DNA from: CAVWTN01 sp963757945
GTDB lineage: Bacteria; Vulcanimicrobiota; Vulcanimicrobiia; Vulcanimicrobiales; Vulcanimicrobiaceae
Length of the DNA stretch: 64,000 nt
Direction: 5' to 3'
Assembly: GCA_963757945.1 (NCBI GenBank)
Contig: CAVWTN010000002.1
Span: forward strand, 1,364,001 to 1,428,000
Positions 1-8,349 of this stretch are shown piece after piece. Position 1 is the stretch's first letter; each line of letters opens with the position of its first letter. The position numbers were made by a program, and so were the translations under genes. Below the pieces are notes generated by a model. It made no database searches, was not told the origin of the DNA, and saw nothing but the letters and a program-made list of their open reading frames with translations.

Positions 1-98
1 CCGCGGCGTTGCGCGGCGATGCAAGCGCGGAAGATTCTTGCGCCCGGCGCGCCGGCGCGCGCAAGATATAACGTCGGCCGCATTCCGCGCAAAGCATG

Positions 99-128
99 AT
101 GGCATCTGCCTGCCCTTGAGGATACAAT
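99..128 (+). promoter_or_regulatory. candidate promoter of mgsA (leaderless)
   Basis: A TACAAT -10 box lies at 123-128. A weak -35 (ATGGCA, 99-104) precedes it by 18 bases. Transcription would begin about 7 bases after the -10, at the ATG at 135, so the mRNA would have essentially no leader. No Shine-Dalgarno sequence is visible. Confidence 0.45.
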
Positions 129-134
129 GCGCGC

Positions 135-602
135 ATGGAAACGATGCTGGAAAGCGGAGCGCGCGGGACGTTGATGCCGCGCATCGCGCTGATCGCGCAC
201 GATGCGTGCAAGGACGATCTGACGGCTTGGGCGGCGTTCAATCGGGAGACGCTCGCGCGTTGCGAGTTGGTCGCGACCGGCACGACCGGCGCGTTGGTCG
301 CGGGCGCCACGGGGCTCGACGTGCGGCTCTTGCTCTCGGGGCCGCTGGGCGGCGACGCGCAGGTCGGAGCGATGCTTGCGGAGCGGCGCTTGGAAGCCGT
401 GATCTTTTTTTGGGATCCGCTGCTCGCGCAACCGCACGACGTCGACGTCAAAGCGTTGCTGCGGTTGGCCGTGCTCTGCAACGTGCCGACCGCGTGCAAC
501 CGGGCGACGGCCGATTTCCTGATCTCCTCGCCGCTCTTCTTCGATGCTGCGTATCTGCGCAGCCGGCGCGCCGCGACCGCGCAGACGCTCAGCGCGAATT
601 AG
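135..602 (+). CDS. mgsA: methylglyoxal synthase
   Basis: Converts dihydroxyacetone phosphate to methylglyoxal and phosphate, a cytoplasmic bypass of lower glycolysis that relieves phosphate starvation or sugar-phosphate stress. The 155-aa protein is of normal family length and shows the family pattern in order: IALIAHDACK near the N terminus, the phosphate-binding ATGTTG, SGPLGGDAQVGA, and FFWDPLLAQPHDVDVKALLR containing the conserved catalytic Asp and phosphate-contacting residues, then TADFLISS. The ATG at 135 is preferred because a -10 box sits just upstream of it; an internal ATG at 174 would begin MPRIALI and is the alternative. The gene converges on the hydrolase gene, and the two 3' ends overlap by 4 bp. 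Confidence 0.93.
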   Translation: METMLESGARGTLMPRIALIAHDACKDDLTAWAAFNRETLARCELVATGTTGALVAGATGLDVRLLLSGPLGGDAQVGAMLAERRLEAVIFFWDPLLAQPHDVDVKALLRLAVLCNVPTACNRATADFLISSPLFFDAAYLRSRRAATAQTLSAN

Positions 603-1396
603 CGAGCCAAGAACGCTTCGAGCGTCGCGGCGAAGTCCGCAAAGGCGGTGCGGTGCAAACTGTGGCCGTGATCCGCGAAGATGCGCAACTCGGCACGCGG
701 TCCGAGCGTGCCGCGCAGTTCGGCGAGATCCTCGGGTGCGATGACGGAATCGATGCCGGCGACCGCGAGCAACAACGGGACGGGGTAGGCCTTCAATTGG
801 TCGCGTAGATCCCAGCCGCCCTCGTCGGCGCGGTTCTCGGTGCCGATCCGGGCGACGGACTCGAGCTGCATGTCGCGCATCGCATGAACCTTGGCGAGTT
901 GCTCGATTTCGTCGAGGTGGTTGACGGTGCCGCGCACGGCCGGTTCGCGCTCGTGCGGGGGCAGGGACAGGATCGGGCGCAACTCCTCGACGTAGTCGGC
1001 CGCGAACGTCCCGGCAGGCACGCGCACGAGCGGATCGATTGCGACGACGCGGGCCGGGGCGAGGCGCCGCCCGCCGAGCAGCGCGACCGCACCGCCCCAG
1101 GAATGGCCCACGAGGGCCTCGATCGGTTCCCCGATCGCCTCCGCGACGGCCGCGAGATCGGAGAGGCTGCGTTCGAGCGTCATCGGCCCCGTCACGGGCG
1201 CGCTATCGCCGTGGCCGCGCTGATCGTAGGCGAAGAAGCGGTGCGTGGCGGCGAACCGGCGCCCGAGCTTCGTCCAGGATTTGCGCGAACTCGTGATTCC
1301 GTGCACGCACAGGACGGCCGGTCCGCGGCCGCCCCACCATTCGAGCGTCGTGACCCGGCCGTCGTCGAGCGTGATGCGTCTCTCTGTCGGCGGCAT
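599..1396 (-). CDS. alpha/beta-fold hydrolase
   Basis: A 265-aa cytoplasmic alpha/beta hydrolase, probably an esterase or lactonase of unknown substrate. Visible elements are the oxyanion-hole motif CVHGI, the YDQRGHGDS segment, the nucleophile elbow GHSWGG (Ser), a likely acid Asp in AVAGIDSV and the catalytic His in DHGHSLHR near the C terminus, so the triad is complete. The ATG at 1396 (MPPTERRIT) was chosen because it sits just before the first beta strands and follows a purine-rich AAGAGAG; the open frame extends further upstream but that part is unlike the family. Stands alone on this strand, divergent from the membrane protein at 1472. Confidence 0.85.
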   Translation of the reverse strand: MPPTERRITLDDGRVTTLEWWGGRGPAVLCVHGITSSRKSWTKLGRRFAATHRFFAYDQRGHGDSAPVTGPMTLERSLSDLAAVAEAIGEPIEALVGHSWGGAVALLGGRRLAPARVVAIDPLVRVPAGTFAADYVEELRPILSLPPHEREPAVRGTVNHLDEIEQLAKVHAMRDMQLESVARIGTENRADEGGWDLRDQLKAYPVPLLLAVAGIDSVIAPEDLAELRGTLGPRAELRIFADHGHSLHRTAFADFAATLEAFLAR

Positions 1397-1471
1397 GGCG
1401 GACTCTCTTGCCTCGGCCGGAGGCGAACGCCTCCGAGGGCGGCGCCTGCCCGACGACATAAATAACCGGTG

Positions 1472-2161
1472 ATGGGAAACAAGAAGTCCGCTTACAGGCT
1501 CGCGATCGTGGTCGGCCTCGCGCTCGCGACGATCGGGGCATACGCCTGGGCCGAGTCGGGAACGCACTCGGCGTCGGCGGACGCACTGCGCTACGAGAAG
1601 GACCGCGGCTGCCTGACGCGGCCGCTCTCGGCGGCGGCGCGCCGGGGCGCCGACGGGAGCTCGTCCTGCCGGGTGCGGCGGCTCGTCGTCGATCGGCGGG
1701 ACGTTCGCTCAGGCGAGGGACCGGCACAAGTAGGCGCCGCCGCGAGCGACGCCGCGGCGAAGCCGTCGGGTTACGTCGTCACGTTCGCGGACGGGCCGAG
1801 CCGGATCCCCGCCGAGCTTCTCACGGTCCCCTCGCCCTCGCTCTGGGCCACCCTCGCGCCCGGCCTCGCGCTGGACGTGCAATTCTTCGATGAGAAGGTC
1901 AGCGGGTTCGAGCTGGCGGGCAGGTTCGTCCCGACCGCCGGCGATCCGAGCGTCGAGCCGAACGAGCACGCCGTCGGCGTCGCGTTCATTCCGCTTGCGT
2001 TCCTGTACCTCTTCGGCATCATCGCGTATTTTGCGATCGGCCCGGCGACGCCGCCGAAGCGGCCCGCGCGGAAGGGCGGCAAGCCGGCCAAGCCGGCCAA
2101 GCCGGCCGCCAAGCCCTCCGCGCCCGGACCGAAGCCCTCCGCGAGAGCCGCGAAGCGATAG
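1472..2161 (+). CDS. hypothetical membrane-anchored protein with Lys/Pro/Ala tail
   Basis: Not recognised. The 229-aa product has an N-terminal hydrophobic segment (about residues 8-25, signal anchor or signal peptide ending near AWA), a polar middle region of about 130 residues, a second hydrophobic segment (IPLAFLYLFGIIAYFAIG) and a low-complexity basic tail built from KPAKPA-like units. The middle carries strand-like DUF3592-type hints (VVTFADG, LDVQFF), but similarity is too weak to name it. A GTG three bases upstream (1469) could also serve as start. It lies only 35 bp before mnmG on the same strand, so the two may be cotranscribed. Confidence 0.7.
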   Translation: MGNKKSAYRLAIVVGLALATIGAYAWAESGTHSASADALRYEKDRGCLTRPLSAAARRGADGSSSCRVRRLVVDRRDVRSGEGPAQVGAAASDAAAKPSGYVVTFADGPSRIPAELLTVPSPSLWATLAPGLALDVQFFDEKVSGFELAGRFVPTAGDPSVEPNEHAVGVAFIPLAFLYLFGIIAYFAIGPATPPKRPARKGGKPAKPAKPAAKPSAPGPKPSARAAKR

Positions 2162-2196
2162 TCGGGGAGAGCCGGCGCGCCGTCGAAGCCCCCGGC

Positions 2197-4053
2197 GTGG
2201 TGCGAACGGGCACGGGCAGCGGCGTCATCGTCGTCGGAGGAGGGCACGCGGGCGTCGAGGCGGCGCTGGCGAGCGCGCGGATGGGGGTGGAGACGGTCCT
2301 CGTGACCGGCGACCCCGCGCGGATCTCGACGCTGGCCTGCAACCCATCGATCGGCGGCAGCGCGAAGGGGCAGCTCGTTCGCGAGATCGACGCGCTCGGC
2401 GGCGAGATGGCGCGGATCATCGACCGCTGCGAACTGCACGTGCGCTTCCTGAACGAATCCAAGGGCCCGGCGGTGCGGGCCCTGCGCGCGCAGGCCGACA
2501 AAGAGGCCTACGTTCGGGTCACGGGCGAGCGCATTCGCGGACAAGCGAACCTGAGCGTCGTCGCGGGGATGGTGGAGGACCTCGTCGTCGCAGGCGGGCG
2601 GGTGCGCGGCGTCGTGACCGCCGACGGCCGCACGATGCTCGCGGGCGCGGTCGTGCTCTGCACGGGGACGTTCCTGGGCGGCAAGATCTATCGCGGAGAG
2701 TTCAGCGAAGCGGCCGGGCGCGCCGGCGAGGCGCCTTCGCTTGGGCTCTCGCTCGCGCTCGCGAGGCTCGGCTTTCCGCTCGGCCGCCTGAAGACGGGGA
2801 CGCCGCCGCGGGTGGACCGCCGCTCGCTCGACTACGCGCGCATGAAGGCGCAGCCGCCCAGCCCCGTTCCCCTGCCGTTCTCGTATCGCAGCGAAGCCCG
2901 CTTTCCGGGGCCGCAGCTCGCCTGCCACGTCGTGCAGACGAATGCACGGACGCACGCGCTCGTGCGAGAGAATCTGCACCGCTCGCCCTTGTACGGGCTC
3001 GATTTGATCCGCGGCATCGGGCCGCGCTACTGTCCTTCGATCGAAGACAAGGTCGTCAAGTTCGCGCACAATCCGACGCACCAATTGTTCATCGAACCGG
3101 AAGGCTGGACGACGGATTCGGTGTACGTCGGAGGCTTCTCGACCTCGCTCCCCGCGGAGGTGCAACTCGAGATGTTGCACACGCTGCCCGGCCTCGAGGA
3201 GGCGGCGATGTTGCGCGCGGGCTACGCGGTCGAATACGATTTCGTTTCGCCGGCCGAAGTGCGCGAGACGCTCGAGACGTATCGCGTCGCCGGGCTCTAT
3301 CATGCGGGGCAACTCAACGGCACGTCGGGCTACGAAGAGGCCGCGGCCCAAGGGCTCGTTGCCGGTATCAACGCCGCGCGCGCGTTGCAAGGCCGTACGC
3401 CGGTGTGCTTCGATCGCACGACGTCATACATCGGCGTGTTGATCGACGACTTGGTGACGAAAGGCGTCGACGAACCGTATCGGATGTTGACCTCGCGCGC
3501 GGAGCATCGCGTCGTGTTGCGGCACGACAACGCGGATCTGCGACTCTCGCCGCTGGGGCACGAGATCGGCTTGCTCGGCGCCGGCGACTTCGAGCGATTT
3601 TGCGAGCGGCGTGCGGCGCTCGAGCGCGGACACGAGCGCGTGCGCGCGACGCGCATGCCGCGCGTTGCGAACGTCGCGGGGCGCAGCGTGGCGGAATATT
3701 TGCGCCGGCCCGACGTGACGTTTGCGAATGTCGCGCCGCTCGTGCCGGAGATCGACGTTGCGATCGGGGAGCGCATCGAGATCGATCTGAAGCTGGAAGG
3801 TTACGTCGGCCGCGTTGCGACGGCGATCGCGCGCGCCGCGCGCGACGAGGAAACGGCGTTGCCCGCGGATTTCGATTACGCCTCGATCCGGCAGCTCTCG
3901 CGCGAGGCGCGCGAGAAATTCGCGCGGCATCGCCCGCGCTCGCTCGGCGCGGCGAGCCGCATTTCGGGGATCACGCCCGCGGATATCGGCATCTTGACGA
4001 TCGTGCTGCACGCGCAGCGCCGCGGCGCGCGCTCGGCCGCGGAGACGGCATGA
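2197..4053 (+). CDS. mnmG: tRNA uridine-5-carboxymethylaminomethyl modification enzyme MnmG (GidA)
   Basis: FAD-dependent partner of MnmE that installs the (carboxymethyl)aminomethyl group on the wobble uridine of several tRNAs. The 618-aa protein has the N-terminal dinucleotide-binding fold VIVVGGGHAGVEAA, the catalytic-Cys motif LACNPSIGGSAKGQLVREID, the second NAD/FAD-region Gly-rich segment LCTGTFLGGKIYRGE, and the C-terminal tRNA-binding region with YASIRQLSREAREK and ASRISGITPADI. Start GTG at 2197. Its stop overlaps the rsmG ATG (ATGA). No mnmE gene is present upstream, where many genomes have it. Confidence 0.97.
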   Translation: MVRTGTGSGVIVVGGGHAGVEAALASARMGVETVLVTGDPARISTLACNPSIGGSAKGQLVREIDALGGEMARIIDRCELHVRFLNESKGPAVRALRAQADKEAYVRVTGERIRGQANLSVVAGMVEDLVVAGGRVRGVVTADGRTMLAGAVVLCTGTFLGGKIYRGEFSEAAGRAGEAPSLGLSLALARLGFPLGRLKTGTPPRVDRRSLDYARMKAQPPSPVPLPFSYRSEARFPGPQLACHVVQTNARTHALVRENLHRSPLYGLDLIRGIGPRYCPSIEDKVVKFAHNPTHQLFIEPEGWTTDSVYVGGFSTSLPAEVQLEMLHTLPGLEEAAMLRAGYAVEYDFVSPAEVRETLETYRVAGLYHAGQLNGTSGYEEAAAQGLVAGINAARALQGRTPVCFDRTTSYIGVLIDDLVTKGVDEPYRMLTSRAEHRVVLRHDNADLRLSPLGHEIGLLGAGDFERFCERRAALERGHERVRATRMPRVANVAGRSVAEYLRRPDVTFANVAPLVPEIDVAIGERIEIDLKLEGYVGRVATAIARAARDEETALPADFDYASIRQLSREAREKFARHRPRSLGAASRISGITPADIGILTIVLHAQRRGARSAAETA

Positions 4054-4688
4054 CGGCGCCTGAGCGAGAGCGGCTCGACGCGTTCGCGACGTTTCTCCTG
4101 GAGGCGAATCGCAGCGTGAACCTGACGGCGGCTCGCGATCGCGACGCCGTGTGGGAACACATCGAAGATTCGCTCACGCTCGCGCCGTACGTGTGCGAGC
4201 CGCTGGTCGACGTCGGCAGCGGCGGCGGCTTCCCCGCGATCCCGCTCGCGCTGGTCACCGGTCTGCGGATGACGCTGATCGAGTCGCTGGAAAAGAAAGC
4301 GCGCTTCTTGCGCGCGGCCGTGGAACGTTTCGCGTTGCCGATCGCGGTCGACGCGCGGCGCGCCGAGGACGCGGCGCACGACCCGGACCTGCGCGAGCGG
4401 TTCGCGTGCGCGACCGCGCGCGCCGTCGCGAGCGGTCCGAGCGTGCTCGAGCTGACGGTGCCGTTCTTGGCGCCCGGCGGACGGGCGCTCTTGCAGCGCG
4501 GGGCGCTGGACGAACGGGAGCGCCGGGCGATGCAGGACGCGGCGCTCGTGCTCGGCGCGCGGGTCAGCGAAGAGCGCTTGCTCGCGGGCGAACGGCGCCT
4601 GGTGATCGTGGAGAAGCTGGCGCCGACGGCCGCGCGTTTTCCGCGGCGGGCGGGGATTCCGGCAAAGCGGCCGCTCTGCATGGCCTGA
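4050..4688 (+). CDS. rsmG: 16S rRNA (guanine-N7)-methyltransferase RsmG (GidB)
   Basis: SAM-dependent methyltransferase that makes m7G at G527 (E. coli numbering) of 16S rRNA; its loss is known to give low-level streptomycin resistance in other bacteria. The 212-aa product has NLTAARD near the N terminus, the SAM-binding motif I VDVGSGGGFPAIPLAL, motif II LIESLEKKARFL, the ARAVAS segment and the typical RRAGIPAKRPL C terminus. Translation is coupled to mnmG by an ATGA overlap. This mnmG-rsmG-parA-parB neighbourhood is commonly found near replication origins. Confidence 0.96.
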   Translation: MTAPERERLDAFATFLLEANRSVNLTAARDRDAVWEHIEDSLTLAPYVCEPLVDVGSGGGFPAIPLALVTGLRMTLIESLEKKARFLRAAVERFALPIAVDARRAEDAAHDPDLRERFACATARAVASGPSVLELTVPFLAPGGRALLQRGALDERERRAMQDAALVLGARVSEERLLAGERRLVIVEKLAPTAARFPRRAGIPAKRPLCMA

Positions 4689-4732
4689 TCCGGCGCCGGG
4701 GCGCGGACCCGCGCACGGGGAAATCCCCGGGC

Positions 4733-6136
4733 GTGGCCCACGATGAACCCGCGGACGTCGAGACGATCGATCGCGTGCTTTCCGCCGCGCTCCCGGCGGG
4801 GACGCTCTATGCGGTCGGCGGACGCGTCCGCGACGAGCTGCGAGCCGACCTCGAAGGGGCGCCGTTCGTCGCCAAGGACTTGGATTACGTCGTCACCGGC
4901 CTCGGCTTAGACGACCTGGTGCGTAGTCTGCAACAAGTAGGACGAACGGAGCTGGTGGGCGCGAGCTTCTCCGTCGTGAAATGCGTGATCGGTCGTGCGA
5001 CGGTCGATGTCGCCCTGCCGCGCCGGGAGCAATCCACGGGGGCCGGACACCGGGACTTCACGGTGGAGAGCGGCGCTGCGGTGACGCTGAAAGAGGACCT
5101 CGCGCGGCGCGATTTCCGCATGAATATGATGGCGCGGGAGCTCCCCGGCGGACGGCTCGTCGATCCCTACGGCGGCGTGGCGGACATCATGGCGCGCAGG
5201 ATCGACATCCTCAAGCCCGAGGCGTTCGAGGAAGATCCGTTGCGCATGTTGCGCGCCTGCCAGTTCGCCGCGCGTTTCGAGTATCGCCCGAGCGATGCGA
5301 CGCTAGCGGCAATGAGAGCGGCGGCCCCGCTGGCTGGCAGCGTTTCGCCGGAGCGCGTGCGGGATGAGCTGCTGAAGCTCTTGAGCGCGAGGCGCCCCTC
5401 GATCGGCTTCGAGCTGATGCGCGAGACCGGGATCCTCGCGACGCTCTTGCCGGAGATTGCCGAGGGCTGGGGCGTCGAGCAAAACGAGTGGCACGCGTAC
5501 GACGTGTATCGGCACACGCTGCACACGCTGGACGCGGCTTCGCCGGCGGACCCGATCGTCCGGCTCGGGGCGTTGCTGCACGATGTCGCCAAGCCGCGCA
5601 CGAAGGACGGCCCGCACTTTTACCGGCACGAGATTGTCGGAGAGGCGATGGCGCGGGAGATCCTCGAGCGGCTCCGCTTCTCGAACGAAGAGGTCGGGGC
5701 GGTCGCCGGGCTCGTGCGCAACCACATGTATGCGGGCGACCCGAGCCTGTCGGACGGCGCGATCCGTCGCTTCGTCCGGCGCGTCGGGGTCGACGCCTTG
5801 GAGCGGCAGTTCGCGTTGCGCGCGGCGGACGTGGCCGGCAGCGGCTTGCCGAAGCGGAGCGATGCAAACGAGCGCTTCGAGGAGCGGGTGCGGGCTCTGC
5901 TGGCGCTTCGGCCCGCGCTGAGCGTCGCGGACTTGGCCGTCTCCGGGCGCGACGTCATCGCGGAACTCGTCGAGGCGGGCCTCCTGCCACGCGGCTCGCG
6001 CGGCGGGCCGCTGGTCGGGGAGCTGTTGCGGGATCTGCTGGAGCAAGTCACCGACGATCCGGAAAAAAACGAGCGCGAGCTCTTGCTGGCGAGCCTGCGG
6101 GTCGCGATAGAAGATCTGAAGGGCGCGAACCCCTGA
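4733..6136 (+). CDS. cca: CCA-adding tRNA nucleotidyltransferase with HD domain
   Basis: Class II nucleotidyltransferase that adds or repairs the 3' CCA end of tRNA; a poly(A) polymerase role cannot be excluded by sequence alone. The 467-aa protein has the head motif YAVGGRVRDEL, the metal-binding Asp pair in KDLDYV, the RDFRMNMMA motif, the ribose/base-recognition segment EEDPLRMLRACQFAARFEY, and a C-terminal HD phosphohydrolase domain (LLHDVAKP). GTG at 4733 was chosen because it follows a GGGGAA purine stretch and gives the usual short lead before YAVGG; the frame is open further upstream but is only an rsmG shadow there. Confidence 0.9.
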   Translation: MAHDEPADVETIDRVLSAALPAGTLYAVGGRVRDELRADLEGAPFVAKDLDYVVTGLGLDDLVRSLQQVGRTELVGASFSVVKCVIGRATVDVALPRREQSTGAGHRDFTVESGAAVTLKEDLARRDFRMNMMARELPGGRLVDPYGGVADIMARRIDILKPEAFEEDPLRMLRACQFAARFEYRPSDATLAAMRAAAPLAGSVSPERVRDELLKLLSARRPSIGFELMRETGILATLLPEIAEGWGVEQNEWHAYDVYRHTLHTLDAASPADPIVRLGALLHDVAKPRTKDGPHFYRHEIVGEAMAREILERLRFSNEEVGAVAGLVRNHMYAGDPSLSDGAIRRFVRRVGVDALERQFALRAADVAGSGLPKRSDANERFEERVRALLALRPALSVADLAVSGRDVIAELVEAGLLPRGSRGGPLVGELLRDLLEQVTDDPEKNERELLLASLRVAIEDLKGANP

Positions 6137-6155
6137 TCGGTTTGCGGTACCGGGT

Positions 6156-6171
6156 TGTTTCACGTGGAACC
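6156..6171 (+). promoter_or_regulatory. parS: parS centromere-like site 1
   Basis: TGTTTCACGTGGAACC matches the broadly conserved parS 16-mer TGTTTCACGTGAAACA at all but two or three end-proximal positions, with the central TTTCACGTG intact. ParB is encoded 1.2 kb downstream. Confidence 0.88.
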
Positions 6172-6486
6172 TCACGGCCGCCGCGCCCTTCGACCCCCCA
6201 GGGCGGACCAAGATCGCCGCCGGAAAGCGCCGCCGTACGCTTGTTAAAGGGCCGCGTGTGCAGTCTCACTCGGCAGAATGTCGCCCTGAATGCCAAAGCG
6301 CGCCATGCACAAACGCCCAGGTCGACGCGAGGCATCAACATCCGGACCCTCATCCTTGGCCGAACGACAGCCCTTGAGCCGCCATCCGTCGCAGCTGGGT
6401 TTATCGCAAGGCGATGGCCCCCTGCTTGAACGGGAAATTTTTCCGCGAACTTATCACAGCGCCTAGATCGACTGCGGGCGCCCGGT

Positions 6487-6502
6487 TGTTTCACGTGGAA
6501 CT
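6487..6502 (+). promoter_or_regulatory. parS: parS centromere-like site 2
   Basis: TGTTTCACGTGGAACT shares 15 of 16 bases with site 1, 331 bp away, in the same orientation. It carries the same G-for-A change in the right half, so this may be the local parS consensus for this lineage. Confidence 0.88.
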
Positions 6503-6513
6503 GCAAGGCCGCG

Positions 6514-6565
6514 CCCTTCAGGCCGAGGTGACGGGGAAAATGGTCACCCTGAGCGTGTCGAATGG
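6514..6565. repeat. REP-like paired inverted repeat (copy a)
   Basis: CCCTTCAGGCCGAGGTGAC (6514-6532) faces GTCACCCTGAGCGTGTCGAA (6543-6562). The same facing-arm layout around GGTGAC/GTCACC recurs in three other gaps of the window. Confidence 0.55.
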
Positions 6566-6627
6566 CGAGAGGCCCAGGATGACGGGCGTGAAACGGTTCG
6601 GTCCTTGGGACGAGTAAGGGAGTCGCT

Positions 6628-7392
6628 TTGAGCGGGCCACGCGTCGTCGCGATCGTGAATCAAAAAGGCGGTGTCGGGAAAAGCACGACCGCCGTTAACC
6701 TCGGAGCGTCTCTCGCAATCCTTGGGAAGCGTGTGCTGCTCCTCGATATCGATCCCCAAGGGAACACGACGAGCGGCCTTGGGATCGAAAAACGCGACCT
6801 CGAGGACGATATGTATGCCGTCCTGCTCGCGGACTTGCCCATTCGTGCCGCCGTCGTCGAGACCGGTGTCCCCAATCTCCATCTGGTTCCGGCGACGATC
6901 AACCTCGCCGGCGCGGAGATCGAGCTCGTGTCAACGCTATCGCGCGAGAATTGCCTGCGCCGGGCGATTGCTGGGATCATCGACGAGTACGATTTCGTCT
7001 TCATCGACTGTCCGCCGTCGCTCGGCTTGCTGACCTTGAACGCCCTGGCCGCGGCAACCGAAGTCCTGATCCCCGTTCAGGCCGAGTACTACGCCTTAGA
7101 GGGGCTCTCGCAGCTCACTCGAGTCGTCGAGCGGGTTCGCGACGCGCTCAACCCCCCTTTGCGCATCACGGGGGTGCTCGTGACGATGTTCGACGGCCGA
7201 ACGCGTTTGGCGACCGAGGTTCTCGAAGAAGTGAACGCTCATTTCCCGGACCAGGTCTTCAGGACGCAGATTCCGCGGAACATCCGCCTCTCCGAAGCCC
7301 CGTCCTTCGGGAAGCCGGCCGCGCTCTTCGACGTGCGAAGCCGCGGAGCGCAAGCGTATCTTGCCCTTGCTCGTGAGGTGAACGGAGAATGA
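6628..7392 (+). CDS. parA: chromosome-partitioning ATPase ParA (Soj)
   Basis: Deviant-Walker ATPase that binds DNA nonspecifically and moves ParB-parS complexes during chromosome segregation. The 254-aa protein shows the deviant Walker A NQKGGVGKSTT (residues 11-21, with the signature first Lys at 13), Walker A' LLDIDPQGN, Walker B DFVFIDCPPSLG and the EAPSFGKP segment. It has no N-terminal DNA-binding extension, so it belongs to the chromosomal Soj type. Start is TTG at 6628 preceded by AAGGGAG. The stop overlaps the parB ATG (ATGA). Confidence 0.97.
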   Translation: MSGPRVVAIVNQKGGVGKSTTAVNLGASLAILGKRVLLLDIDPQGNTTSGLGIEKRDLEDDMYAVLLADLPIRAAVVETGVPNLHLVPATINLAGAEIELVSTLSRENCLRRAIAGIIDEYDFVFIDCPPSLGLLTLNALAAATEVLIPVQAEYYALEGLSQLTRVVERVRDALNPPLRITGVLVTMFDGRTRLATEVLEEVNAHFPDQVFRTQIPRNIRLSEAPSFGKPAALFDVRSRGAQAYLALAREVNGE

Positions 7393-8261
7393 CTCAGAAG
7401 CGCGGCCTCGGACGCGGCCTCGGCGCCCTGCTCGGTGAGGAACGCCCGCGTCCCACCACGGCGAGCGAGGGGCTCGTGCAGATTCCGCTGGATTCGATCC
7501 GGCCGAACCCGCAACAGCCTCGCACGTCGTTCGACGCGGCGGCGCTCGGCGAACTCGAGCAGTCGATCAGGGAATTGGGCGTCCTCGTGCCGATCATCGT
7601 GCGGCCTCGGGGCGGCGGATCCGCGCCGATCTACGAGTTAATCGCGGGGGAACGCCGCTGGCGCGCCGCCGCTGCGGCCAAGCTTCCTACGATCCCGGCG
7701 ATCGTGCGCTCTGCCGATGACCGGGCGAGCCTGGAGCTCGCGGTCGTGGAGAACCTGCAGCGCCGCGATCTCGACCCGCTCGAGGAGGCGATGGGGTTCG
7801 CACACCTGATCGAGGAGTACGAGTTCACGCAGGAACGCCTCGCCGAGCGCATCGGCAAGAGCCGTCCCGCGATCGCCAACGCGCTGCGCCTGCTGGCGCT
7901 TTCGGATCCGATCAAGGCGGAACTGCGCGGCGGCGGGCTGAGCGTCGGCCACGCTCGTGCTTTGCTCGCCGTCCCGGAGAACGAGCGAGAAGCCCTGGCC
8001 CGCCGCGTGGTGGCGGAAGGGCTGACGGTGCGGCAGGTCGAGCAGTTCGGGGCGACCAAGCGCGGCCCCGTTCGCAAGCCCGCAAAGACGCGCACCCCCC
8101 GCGATCCGAACATCGAGGCGGTCGAAGCCAGGCTTCGCTATCATTACGGGACGGCCGTCGCGGTCGTACCCGGGCGGACCGGCGGGCGCCTCGAGTTCCG
8201 CTACGCGGGCGACGACGATCTAACGCGGTTGCTCGACCTCTTGCTTCCGGGGGAAGCCTGA
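7389..8261 (+). CDS. parB: chromosome-partitioning protein ParB (Spo0J)
   Basis: CTP-dependent DNA clamp that loads at parS and recruits ParA and SMC. The 290-aa product begins with a basic Arg/Gly-rich stretch, then IRPNPQQPRTSFD, the ELIAGERRWRAAAAA CTP-binding region, the NLQRRDLDPLEEA motif, the helix-turn-helix around TQERLAERIGKSRPAIANALRLL, and a C-terminal dimerisation domain (RLEFRYAGDDDLTRLLDLL). Coupled to parA. The two parS sites lie just upstream of the pair, consistent with autoregulation known for this family. Confidence 0.97.
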   Translation: MTQKRGLGRGLGALLGEERPRPTTASEGLVQIPLDSIRPNPQQPRTSFDAAALGELEQSIRELGVLVPIIVRPRGGGSAPIYELIAGERRWRAAAAAKLPTIPAIVRSADDRASLELAVVENLQRRDLDPLEEAMGFAHLIEEYEFTQERLAERIGKSRPAIANALRLLALSDPIKAELRGGGLSVGHARALLAVPENEREALARRVVAEGLTVRQVEQFGATKRGPVRKPAKTRTPRDPNIEAVEARLRYHYGTAVAVVPGRTGGRLEFRYAGDDDLTRLLDLLLPGEA

Positions 8262-8349
8262 TGCCGGCGGAAAGACGCTTGCCTTGCCGGAGGGAGCTGA
8301 GCGCCAAAATAAGTCGTTCGTACTTCTTAATGGGGACGGAAGTTCGCGT

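Larger units (their letters stand above)
6137..6627. other. 490-bp non-coding gap holding the parS sites
   Basis: No credible gene. The gap contains two parS-like sites (6156-6171, 6487-6502), a REP-like inverted pair (6514-6565) and a small AT-richer patch around 6430-6460. No cluster of DnaA boxes was found, so a replication origin cannot be claimed here, although the gid/par context makes a nearby origin likely. Confidence 0.7.

Noticed and set aside
1890..4049. Extension of the rsmG frame upstream through mnmG
   Set aside because: The first 720 codons are the alternative frame of mnmG. The real rsmG start is the ATG at 4050 overlapping the mnmG stop.
6137..6627. Replication origin with DnaA boxes
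   Set aside because: Only weak matches (TTATCACAG near 6450, TTATCGCAA near 6400) instead of TTATCCACA clusters. An origin nearby is plausible but not demonstrated here.
8262..8349. TPP riboswitch before thiE, suggested by the thiamine genes and a CTGAG word
   Set aside because: The required TPP core (GGGG...CTGAGA...ACCCTTTGAACCTGATC) is absent, and the gap is only 88 bases.
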